From Pseudonocardia sp. ICBG1293 (GTDB taxonomy: Bacteria; Actinomycetota; Actinomycetes; Mycobacteriales; Pseudonocardiaceae): 64,000 nt of DNA. The position numbers and the translations under genes were made by a program. Location: NCBI RefSeq assembly GCF_020131355.1, contig NZ_JAHLEL010000007.1:124001-188000 (forward strand), in the 5' to 3' direction. Under the pieces are notes generated by a model that was given only the letters and a program-made list of their open reading frames with translations, had not been told where the DNA came from and did not search any database. This document shows positions 18,649 through 27,397 of this stretch, in pieces. Each line of letters opens with the position of its first letter. The first letter of the stretch is position 1.

Positions 18649-19941
18649 ATGCAGGTAGACGAGCTGCTCAAGCCGTTCCCCATCAAGGAGTTCCACCCGT
18701 TCCCCCGTGCGCTCATGGGTCCGGGGTCGCACGAGCTCATCGGCCCGGAGGCCCTGAAGCTGGGCTTCAAGAAGACCCTGGTCATGACGTCGGGCCTGCG
18801 TGGCACCGACATCGTCCACAAGATCGTCGAGTCGATGAAGTACCACGGCCTCGAGGTCGTGCTCTACGACAAGGTCGAGTCGAACCCCAAGGACTACAAC
18901 GTCATGGACGCTGTGGGCCTCTACCAGCAGAACAACTGCGACTCCTTCGTCTCCATCGGCGGCGGCTCCTCGCACGACGCCTGTAAGGGCGCGCGCATCT
19001 CGGTCGCGCACGACGGCCGCAACGTCAACGAGTTCGAGGGCTTCAACAAGTCCGAGAACCCGGCCAACCCGCCGCACATCGCGGTCTCCACCACGGCCGG
19101 CACCGGCTCGGAGACCTCGTGGGCCTACGTCATCACCGACACCACGACCGACCCCGACAACCCGCACAAGTACGTCGCGTTCGACGACGCCTCGGTCACC
19201 ACCCTGGCGATCGACGACCCGGTGCTCTACTACGACTGCCCGATCGACTACACCGCGCAGTGCGGGTTCGACGTGCTCGCGCACGCCTCGGAGCCCTACG
19301 TCTCGCGGCTGGACTTCCAGCCGTCGCTGGGCAACGCACTGCACGCGATCAAGCTGACCTCGCAGAACCTGCGCAAGGCGGTCTGGAACGGCCAGGAGCT
19401 CTCCGGCCGCGAGGGCATGATGTACGCGCAGTACATCGCCGCCCAGGCGTTCAACTCCGGTGGTCTCGGGATCATCCACTCGATCAGCCACGCGGTGTCG
19501 GCGTTCTACGACACCCACCACGGCCTGAACAACGCCATCGCGCTGCCCCGCGTGTGGGCGTTCAACATGCCCGTCGTGTACGAGCGCTTCGCCGACATCG
19601 CCGAGGCGATGGGGGTCGACACCCGCGGCATGACCAAGCCGCAGGCCGCCGACGCCGCCCTGGCCGCCTCCATCCGGCTGCTGCGCGACGTGGGCATCCC
19701 GGAGAAGTTCGCCGACGTCAAGCAGGACACCTACTCGAAGAACCGGCTGGGCATCGGCCCGACCAAGTTCTACGAGAACGCGCCCACCATCGTCGGTGAC
19801 GCGGCCAACGTCGACCGGATCACCAACCACGTCCTCGGCGACGCCTGCACCCCGGGCAACCCGAAGGAGTGCACGTTCGAGACCGTCCGCCCGGTCGTCG
19901 ACCACTCCATCAACGGTGACCTGGACGACCTGCTGACCTGA
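18649..19941 (+). CDS. mno: NDMA-dependent (nicotinoprotein) methanol dehydrogenase
   Basis: Oxidises methanol, and often other short alcohols, to the aldehyde with a tightly bound NAD(P). 430 aa, close to Amycolatopsis and mycobacterial enzymes of about 423 aa. It is an iron-type (group III) alcohol dehydrogenase: nucleotide-binding SIGGGSSHDACKGARI, STTAGTGSETS, and metal ligands from FDVLAHASEPYVS (Asp, His) and HSISHAVSAFYDTHHGLN (two His). In mycobacteria the natural electron acceptor is mycofactocin, and a probable MftM gene lies 5 kb downstream. The MoxR and VWA genes follow on the same strand after a terminator. Confidence 0.93.
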   Translation: MQVDELLKPFPIKEFHPFPRALMGPGSHELIGPEALKLGFKKTLVMTSGLRGTDIVHKIVESMKYHGLEVVLYDKVESNPKDYNVMDAVGLYQQNNCDSFVSIGGGSSHDACKGARISVAHDGRNVNEFEGFNKSENPANPPHIAVSTTAGTGSETSWAYVITDTTTDPDNPHKYVAFDDASVTTLAIDDPVLYYDCPIDYTAQCGFDVLAHASEPYVSRLDFQPSLGNALHAIKLTSQNLRKAVWNGQELSGREGMMYAQYIAAQAFNSGGLGIIHSISHAVSAFYDTHHGLNNAIALPRVWAFNMPVVYERFADIAEAMGVDTRGMTKPQAADAALAASIRLLRDVGIPEKFADVKQDTYSKNRLGIGPTKFYENAPTIVGDAANVDRITNHVLGDACTPGNPKECTFETVRPVVDHSINGDLDDLLT

Positions 19942-19969
19942 TCCGCAGGTCAGGACGTCCACCGTCGCG

Positions 19970-20019
19970 CCAGCGGGCCCAGCCATCCGAGGTGATACTC
20001 GGATGGGTGGGCCCGCTGG
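19970..20019 (+). terminator. Hairpin terminator after the methanol dehydrogenase gene
   Basis: Arms of 22 bases, starting CCAGCGGGCCCAGCC, pair with one mismatch across a GTGATA-type loop. It separates the dehydrogenase from the MoxR gene and may act as an attenuator rather than a full stop. Confidence 0.7.
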
Positions 20020-20077
20020 CTGCGGCCCCGCACTTCTCCGCACCAGAGCCGGTGCGGCCCGCGAAGGAGATACCCGC

Positions 20078-21376
<1,299 letters not shown>

Positions 21377-21388
21377 TCGGGGCCCGGC

Positions 21389-22936
21389 GTGGAAGCGAGC
21401 ATCCACCGTTTCGTCCGGCTGCTGCGGATCCGGTCGGTGCGCATCTCGGTGTCCGAGGCGCTCGACGCGATGGCCTGCGCCGCCCAGCCCGGGGTGCTGT
21501 CCGACAAGGCGGTGCTCAAGGAGGCGCTGCGCATCGCGCTGATCAAGGACCGGCGTGACGAGGCGACCTTCGACGAGGTCTTCGACCTGTTCTTCGCGCT
21601 GGTGAGAGTGGGTGAGTCCGACACCGGCCACGGCCACGGCCACGGGCACGGCCACGGGGACCTGAGCGACGACACCCCGCTGGAGAACTTCACGCTGTCC
21701 GAGGAGCCGTCGGAGACCCCTCAGGAGGGTCACGACCACGGCGCCCCGGTCGACATCAAGGAGTTCTTCGACCCCGAGGACCTGGCCGAGCAGTACAACC
21801 TGCACCAGGAGGCCAACAAGATCGACATGGCCTCGATGACGGACGAGATCGTGCTCTCCAAGGAGCAGGCGGGCGACGCCACCGAGGGCCAGCGCGTGCA
21901 GATCGAGACCGACCGGTTCTCCGGCGGTGGCCGGCCGGGGGACATCTCCCAGCAGCAGGGCACCAAGGTCGACGCCGACCTCTCGGTCGCCCAGCAGGAC
22001 GCGCTGCTGGGCTGGCTGAACTCCGAGGAGGACCGGCTGTCGGAGGAGGAGCAGGGCACCGAGGACGACGCCGCCGCGCTGCGCCGGCGCCTCACCGGAG
22101 TGCTCGACAACCTCCCCGAGCTGCTCAAGGCCCACCTGGAGAAGCTGCTCGCGATCGAGCAGCGGATCGTCGAGGGCCACGACGACGCCGAACGCGTCGC
22201 CGAGGTCGACCGGGCCAGCGAGACCGAGCGCATGCAGCTGGAGGACTCGTTGCGGCGGCTCGCGAAGTCGCTGCACGGCGCGCTGACCCACCGCAGACGG
22301 GTCTCGCCGCGGGGCCGGATCGACTCGGCCCGCACCATGCGCAAGAACATGCGCTACGACGGCGTCCCGTTCTCCCCGGTCACCGTGCAGCGCCAGGAGG
22401 ACAAGCCACGCCTGGTGGTGCTGGCCGACGTCTCGCTGTCGGTGCGCGCGACCGCGCGGTTCACCCTGCACCTGGTGCACGGGCTGCAGGACCTGTTCGG
22501 CCAGGTGCGCTCGTTCGCGTTCGTCGCCGACCTGGTCGAGGTGACCGACCTGTTCGCCGACCACCCCGTCGAGCACGCCCTCGGGCTGATCTTCGGGGGC
22601 GACCAGCTCGACGTCGACGCCAACTCCAACTACGGCCTGGCCTTCGGCCAGTTCCTGGAGGACCACGGCTCGGCGGTCACCCGCCGGACCACGGTGCTGG
22701 TGCTCGGCGACGGCCGCGGGAACGGCAACGACCCGAACATGGAGGCGTTCGTCGAGATCACCCGGCGGGCCCGGGAGACGATCTGGCTGACCCCCGAGCC
22801 GCGGTACTCGTGGGGACTGGGTCGCTGCGACCTGCCCGCCTACGCCGAGTACTGCGACCGCGTCCGCGTGGTGCGGGACCTGTCCGGTTTCGAGGCGACG
22901 ACCAACGAGATGGCGGGCGAGCTGATCGGCCGCTGA
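21389..22936 (+). CDS. VWA domain protein (CoxE-like), partner of the MoxR ATPase
   Basis: 515-aa protein with a C-terminal von Willebrand A domain. The MIDAS metal motif DxSxS is intact in VLADVSLSVRAT, and further VWA elements follow (FVADLVEVTDLF, TTVLVLGDGRGNGND). Residues 81-89 carry five His alternating with Gly, echoing the ATPase partner. The middle is acidic and charged. MoxR-VWA pairs typically form a chaperone complex; in methylotrophs and CO oxidisers they mature methanol or CO dehydrogenase. GTG 21389 lacks a strong ribosome site and probably depends on coupling to the ATPase gene. Confidence 0.85.
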   Translation: MEASIHRFVRLLRIRSVRISVSEALDAMACAAQPGVLSDKAVLKEALRIALIKDRRDEATFDEVFDLFFALVRVGESDTGHGHGHGHGHGDLSDDTPLENFTLSEEPSETPQEGHDHGAPVDIKEFFDPEDLAEQYNLHQEANKIDMASMTDEIVLSKEQAGDATEGQRVQIETDRFSGGGRPGDISQQQGTKVDADLSVAQQDALLGWLNSEEDRLSEEEQGTEDDAAALRRRLTGVLDNLPELLKAHLEKLLAIEQRIVEGHDDAERVAEVDRASETERMQLEDSLRRLAKSLHGALTHRRRVSPRGRIDSARTMRKNMRYDGVPFSPVTVQRQEDKPRLVVLADVSLSVRATARFTLHLVHGLQDLFGQVRSFAFVADLVEVTDLFADHPVEHALGLIFGGDQLDVDANSNYGLAFGQFLEDHGSAVTRRTTVLVLGDGRGNGNDPNMEAFVEITRRARETIWLTPEPRYSWGLGRCDLPAYAEYCDRVRVVRDLSGFEATTNEMAGELIGR

Positions 22937-22973
22937 CCCCGGCCCACGTCCCCCGGCCCACGTCCCCGGTGTG

Positions 22974-23022
22974 CACGAGCGGGCCGTTCGTACGAACCTT
23001 TCGTACGAACGGCCCGTTCGTG
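22974..23022. terminator. Long hairpin between convergent genes (repeat copy 2)
   Basis: 23-base arms with one mismatch (a possible G-U pair in RNA) and loop CCT, nearly identical to the element at 15698-15744. It lies between the VWA gene and the oppositely oriented oxidoreductase gene, so it can terminate both. Confidence 0.72.
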
Positions 23023-23061
23023 CGACACCCCGGTTGCGACACCCCGGTGCGACACCCCGGG
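23022..23061. repeat. Three tandem copies of a 13-14 bp unit
   Basis: GCGACACCCCGGT is repeated three times (units of 14, 13 and 13 bases) directly after the hairpin and up to the stop codon of the oxidoreductase gene. Confidence 0.7.
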
Positions 23062-24057
23062 TCAGCGCTCGACGACGATCTTCCCGACGGTGCTGCCGGA
23101 CTCGATCAGCCGGTGTGCCTCCCGGAGCGACGCGGCGGTCAGGCCCTGCAGGCGCCGCGTCTCGGTGGTGCGCAGCTCGCCGGCGTCGACCAGGCGGGCG
23201 ACCTCGTCGAGGATCTCCCGCTGCACCGTCGAGGTCGGCTCGGACAGCGGCCGGGTGAACATCAGCTCCCAGTGCCAGGCCTGCGACTTCGTCTTCAGCG
23301 GCAGGGTGTCCAGTCCCTCCGGCTCGTCGATGGCGACGACGATGCCGCGCGGGGTCATGAGCTCGGCGTAGGCCTCGACGTTGCCCTCCGAGACCGGCGA
23401 GAACACGTACCGGACGCCGTCCGGGGCGGCCGCACGGACGGTCGCGACGAGGTCGTGGTGGTCGGCGATCGCGTGCGCGCCCATCGTGCGGGCCCAGTCC
23501 GCGGACTCCGCCCGCGACGCGGTGCCGACCAGGGTCAGCCCGGTGCGGCGACCGAGCTGCAGGACCATCGAGCCGACGCCGCCCGCGGCGGACACCACGA
23601 GCAGGGTGCCGGTGGACTCCGCGGTGACCCGCAGGTGGTCGTGCAGGCACTCCCAGGCCGTGAGCGAGGTCAGCGGCAGCGCGGCCGCGGCGGCGAAGTC
23701 CAGGCTCGAGGGCTTGCGGCCGACGATGCGCGAGTCGACGAGCTGACGGTGGGCGTTGCTGCCGGGCCGGTCGATCGCGCCGGCGTAGTAGACCTCGTCG
23801 CCGGGGGCGTACCCCTGTACCGACGCCCCCACCTCCACGACGACGCCCGCCGCGTCGAAGCCGAGCACCTTCGGCCCGTCGGCCGGGTCGAAGGAGGCGC
23901 GGACCTTGCGGTCCACCGGGTTCACCGAGACGGCGCGGACGTCGACGAGCAGGTCGTGCGGTCCCGGTTCGCCGACCTCGATCTCCGAGTCCACCAGTGC
24001 CTCGGGGTCCTCGATCGGCAGCGGGCGGGGTGCGACGACGGCGGGGACGAGAGCCAT
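23062..24057 (-). CDS. Zinc-less MDR alcohol dehydrogenase/quinone oxidoreductase family protein
   Basis: 331-aa medium-chain dehydrogenase/reductase. The GroES-like N-terminal half has NPVDRKVR and VLGFDAAGVVVEVG. The Rossmann half has LLVVSAAGGVGSMVLQLGRRTG for NAD(P)H. Catalytic zinc ligands are absent, as in the quinone-oxidoreductase branch. Start ATG 24057. A divergent AhpD-like gene begins about 100 bp away, with a perfect palindrome between them. The physiological substrate is unknown. Confidence 0.83.
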   Translation of the reverse strand: MALVPAVVAPRPLPIEDPEALVDSEIEVGEPGPHDLLVDVRAVSVNPVDRKVRASFDPADGPKVLGFDAAGVVVEVGASVQGYAPGDEVYYAGAIDRPGSNAHRQLVDSRIVGRKPSSLDFAAAAALPLTSLTAWECLHDHLRVTAESTGTLLVVSAAGGVGSMVLQLGRRTGLTLVGTASRAESADWARTMGAHAIADHHDLVATVRAAAPDGVRYVFSPVSEGNVEAYAELMTPRGIVVAIDEPEGLDTLPLKTKSQAWHWELMFTRPLSEPTSTVQREILDEVARLVDAGELRTTETRRLQGLTAASLREAHRLIESGSTVGKIVVER

Positions 24058-24111
24058 GATCGAACGCTAACCGGGTGGGCGTCCGGCCGCGCGCCGCACC
24101 CGGCGCCCGGG

Positions 24112-24129
24112 ATGGGCCGTTCGGCCCAT
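24112..24129. promoter_or_regulatory. Perfect palindrome between divergent genes
   Basis: ATGGGCCG-TT-CGGCCCAT lies between the oxidoreductase start (24057, minus) and the AhpD-like start (24161, plus). Its place between two divergent starts favours an operator over a terminator. The binding protein is unknown. Confidence 0.4.
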
Positions 24130-24160
24130 TTCGGACCGCACCGGGGCCGTCCCACGTATC

Positions 24161-24790
24161 ATGGGCCTCCTTCGGAAGGCGGGCCGTGTGGTGGGTGAGG
24201 GTGGGCTGGTCGTCCGGGCCGTCGGGCGGGTGTGCACGGCACTGTGGGGCTACACGCCCGGGGTGATCCCCGCGATGGTCGCCGCGATGGGCAGCGGTCC
24301 CGCGCTGCGCTGGTTCGCCGCGAACTTCCCCCGTTTCCTGGTCACCCTGCGCGTGCTGGGCCCCGTGCGCACCCACCTGGCCGGCCTCACGATCTCCCTC
24401 GCGAACGGGTGCGTGTACTGCGCCTACGGCCGGGCACACGCCCTGGAGCTCATCCACCTGCGCGACCGGGACCGGGTGTTCCCGCTGGACGCCCGCACGC
24501 TGGACGACTGGGCCGGGCTGTCCCGGCGCGAGATCGGGCTGCGCCTGCGCGCCGTGCTCGAGGAGGCCGGGATGCACGCCGAGGTGATCTGGGTGGACCG
24601 CACCCTGGCCCTGCTCGACGGTGCCCCTCCCGTCGACGCGGACGAGCGCCGGATCGCCCACCTCTGCCGGATGGTCGGCACCATGAACGCAATCGCGGTC
24701 GCCGCCGGGACCGTCCCGGACGGCGCCCACGACCCGGTCAACAAGGACGCCGCGCTGAAGGCCCGGCTGCTCGCCGCGCAGAACGCCTGA
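24161..24790 (+). CDS. AhpD-like/carboxymuconolactone decarboxylase-fold protein
   Basis: 209-aa helical protein. The motif ANGCVYCAYGRAHAL contains the CxxC plus downstream His typical of AhpD-like proteins, whose cysteines act in peroxide or redox chemistry. The ATG at 24161 begins close to the probable promoter, and no clear Shine-Dalgarno is seen. It lies between the divergent oxidoreductase and the mycofactocin methyltransferase, so a redox role in this cluster is plausible but unproven. Confidence 0.7.
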   Translation: MGLLRKAGRVVGEGGLVVRAVGRVCTALWGYTPGVIPAMVAAMGSGPALRWFAANFPRFLVTLRVLGPVRTHLAGLTISLANGCVYCAYGRAHALELIHLRDRDRVFPLDARTLDDWAGLSRREIGLRLRAVLEEAGMHAEVIWVDRTLALLDGAPPVDADERRIAHLCRMVGTMNAIAVAAGTVPDGAHDPVNKDAALKARLLAAQNA

Positions 24791-24897
24791 GCACCCGCCC
24801 CCACCGTCCGGACGGGCAGGTGCCCCGCGATCGGACGTGGTGCGGTGCGCCCGCGACCACCTAGCGTGGAGCAGCCACCGCACGCACAGGAGCGTCC

Positions 24898-25608
24898 ATG
24901 ATCGGAACCGACCGGCTCTCCAACGACCTCGCCGGCTGGCTGGACCGCACCCTGGTGCAACCCGGGATCCTGCCCGCCGAGCAGCTCGAGGAGGCGTTCG
25001 TCGCCTGCGTCGCGAGCGCGGCGAAGGACCCGGAGCAGCCCGACGACGCGTGGCTCGCGTTCTACCGCAACACCCTCGACGCGCTGGCCGGCGACCCCGA
25101 GCCGGGCGGCACGAACGCCGAGATGGCCCCCGTGCACGCCCACGCCCGCTCGCTGGTGCTGGGCGGACAGGTGCTGGAGCTGGGCTGCTGCTTCGGGTTC
25201 CTGTCGCTGCAGCTGGCCCGCGACGGCCACCGGGTCACCGCGACCGACCTCACCGGCGGCACCGTCGACCTGCTGACCCGGATGGCGCCGCAGCTGGGCG
25301 CCGACCTGGAGACCCACGTCGCCGACGCCCGCGCCGTCGCCCTGCCCGACGACAGCGCGGACACCGTGTTCGCCGTGCATCTGGTCGAGCACCTGTCCGA
25401 GGCCGAGGGCGACGAGGTGGTGGCCGAGATGCTCCGCCTGGCCCGCCGACGGGTGGTGGTCGCCGTCCCCTTCGAGGACGAGCCGAACCCCGCCTGGGGG
25501 CACGTCCGGGTCTTCGACGAGCGCGTGCTGCACCGGATCGGTGAGCGCACCGGCCGTCGGTTCAGCGTGTCCGAACACCACGGGGGCTGGCTGGTGATCG
25601 ACCTCTGA
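24898..25608 (+). CDS. mftM: Probable mycofactocin oligosaccharide methyltransferase
   Basis: 236-aa class I SAM methyltransferase. Motif I is VLELGCCFGFLSLQLA with an unusual Cys-Cys-Phe, then VTATDLTGGTVDLL and DTVFAVHLVEHL. Size, N-terminal helical region and motif set resemble MftM, which methylates the oligoglucose chain of the redox cofactor mycofactocin. In Mycolicibacterium smegmatis mftM also lies near the methanol dehydrogenase gene, as here. ATG 24898 has AGGAG upstream. No other mycofactocin biosynthesis gene (mftABCDEF) is in the window, so the name rests on resemblance and neighbourhood. Confidence 0.7.
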   Translation: MIGTDRLSNDLAGWLDRTLVQPGILPAEQLEEAFVACVASAAKDPEQPDDAWLAFYRNTLDALAGDPEPGGTNAEMAPVHAHARSLVLGGQVLELGCCFGFLSLQLARDGHRVTATDLTGGTVDLLTRMAPQLGADLETHVADARAVALPDDSADTVFAVHLVEHLSEAEGDEVVAEMLRLARRRVVVAVPFEDEPNPAWGHVRVFDERVLHRIGERTGRRFSVSEHHGGWLVIDL

Positions 25609-26698
25609 TCAGGGCGTGGGTGAGCGCCTCCAGCGGTCCGCGGTCGTGCCGGCGCAGCCACCACCCCGCCGCCGCGGCCGACCCGGCGACGACGAGGGCC
25701 CACACCGCGACGACGGCGCCGGTCCGCAGCGGCGCCGCGACACCGGAGAGCGCCCCGGCCAGGCCGAGTCCCCAGGCACCGAAGAGCACCGCCGCCACCA
25801 CGTTCTGGCCGACGTAGCAGGTCATCGCGGTCCGGCCGAGCGCGGTGAGCCCGCGTCGCCCCGGCCCGGCCGGGCCGCGGAGCCGGGCCAGGACCTCCGG
25901 GACCAGACCGAGCAGCCCCAGTGCGACCAGCGGGGCCACCAGGTAGCGCTCGACGAGGAACCACGGGTCCCCGCCGAGCGTGGTGAGCAGGGTGAGGACC
26001 GTGCCGGCCGCACCGGTGCCGATCAGCCGGCGACGCAGGGCGACGGCACCGTCGTCGAACAGGCCTGCGCGCAGCAGCGCCGAGCCGGCCAGGAACAGGA
26101 CCACCGCCGACGGGACGATCAGGACCAGCTCGACCCGGTACAGCAGCGGGTCGGTCAGCCGTGCGACGACCTGCCCGCTCCAGGTCTGCGGGTACGGCGG
26201 TACCGGCACGTCCGCGCCGGTGGCCCCGGTCGTCGCGACGGACGCACCGCCCACCAGCAGCACCGTGACCGCAGCGGCGACGCAGGCCGCCGCCGTCCGT
26301 ACCCGCGCCGACCGGCCCACCAGCCACGCGACCAGCACCGAGGCGAGGGCGTAGCCCATCAGCACGTCGAACTCGAAGACCAGCACGTAGTGCAGCAGGC
26401 CCTCGGTGAACAGGATCGCGGCACGGGCGAGGTAGCGGCCGGGCCACCGCAGCCCCCGCCGCACCGCGGAGCGGTACTGCAGCTCCATCCCGATGCCGAA
26501 CAGCAGCGTCAGCAGCGCGAGGAACTTCCCGTTCGCGACGGCGCGCAGCGCGGTGTCGAGCCACCAGCCCTCGGTGAACCCGGCGAACACCGCACCCGGG
26601 CCGCGGGGATCGGCGAACACCCAGACGTTGGTCGCGAAGGTCCCGGCGATCGCCAGGCCGCGCAGGACGTCCGGGGCCGCGAGGCGGTCACCGGGCAC
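25562..26698 (-). CDS. DUF418 family membrane protein
   Basis: 378-aa multi-pass membrane protein of the DUF418/YeiB family. Conserved parts are the N-terminal DVLRGLAIAGTFATN, KFLALLTLLFGIGMELQ and the C-terminal ALGRTAMTCYVGQNV and GPLEALTHALIRG. About nine to ten hydrophobic segments are visible. GTG 26698 is chosen because GGGAG lies seven bases upstream; the frame overlaps the upstream gene by 11 bases. The 3' end overlaps the convergent methyltransferase by 47 bp. The biological role of this family is not well defined. Confidence 0.78.
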   Translation of the reverse strand: MPGDRLAAPDVLRGLAIAGTFATNVWVFADPRGPGAVFAGFTEGWWLDTALRAVANGKFLALLTLLFGIGMELQYRSAVRRGLRWPGRYLARAAILFTEGLLHYVLVFEFDVLMGYALASVLVAWLVGRSARVRTAAACVAAAVTVLLVGGASVATTGATGADVPVPPYPQTWSGQVVARLTDPLLYRVELVLIVPSAVVLFLAGSALLRAGLFDDGAVALRRRLIGTGAAGTVLTLLTTLGGDPWFLVERYLVAPLVALGLLGLVPEVLARLRGPAGPGRRGLTALGRTAMTCYVGQNVVAAVLFGAWGLGLAGALSGVAAPLRTGAVVAVWALVVAGSAAAAGWWLRRHDRGPLEALTHALIRGRSPASPRGVRTR

Positions 26699-27287
26699 CG
26701 GAACGCTCCCGGTCGTCCTCACCGGGGAACACGGTGGCCCACAGCGGCCCGGCCACGAACCAGATCCCAGCGACCAGCGATGCCGTCGCGAGCCAGGACC
26801 ACATCGGGTCCTGGGGCCAGGCACCCGGCTCCGGGAACGGTCGGCCGCCGGCGACCGACAGCAGGACCAGCACCGCGGCCGTGATCACCCAGGCGGCGAC
26901 GACCTTGCCGTACTCGCGCCACTCGTGGCGCATCCGCGCACCGCCGCCCCGCGGCGGGCGCACGGGGGCGGGCCCGCCGGCGAAGCGGTGCGCGAACCGG
27001 ACGTCGGCCCACCGGACCAGCGAGTGCCCGAACGCGACGGTGATGCCGAGGTAGAGCGCCGCCAGCCCGTGCACCCGCGACGGCTCGCCACCGGTGGCCA
27101 GGTCCAGGGTGGACGCGGTGACCAGCACCAGGTCCATCAGCGGCACCCCCAGCAGCAGGACGGCCCCGAGTGCGCGGCGGCGCAGCAGGTAGCGCGCCCC
27201 CAGACCGGCCAGCAGGAACACCCAGAACCCGACCTCGGCACCGACGATCAGCCACAGCAGCGGCTCGGCGAACAGCGACTCCCCCAT
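26688..27287 (-). CDS. Integral membrane protein, unknown function
   Basis: 199 aa with four to five hydrophobic segments (LLWLIVGAEVGFWVFLLAGL, an internal pair, WVITAAVLVLLSV and LATASLVAGIWFVAGPLW). It has a conserved-looking cytoplasmic MRHEWREYGKVV before the last pair. Start ATG 27287. It is translationally coupled to the DUF418 gene, which starts inside its 3' end. No enzyme motif was recognised. Confidence 0.65.
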   Translation of the reverse strand: MGESLFAEPLLWLIVGAEVGFWVFLLAGLGARYLLRRRALGAVLLLGVPLMDLVLVTASTLDLATGGEPSRVHGLAALYLGITVAFGHSLVRWADVRFAHRFAGGPAPVRPPRGGGARMRHEWREYGKVVAAWVITAAVLVLLSVAGGRPFPEPGAWPQDPMWSWLATASLVAGIWFVAGPLWATVFPGEDDRERSGAR

Positions 27288-27397
27288 GGCCGCTGATCCT
27301 GCCGCCCCCGTCGCGGCGGCGCGTCCGGCGCGCGACCGATCCGCGTGTACCACCTTCGACGGACGCAGCAGGGGCCCCGGACGTGCTGGGATGGGGT

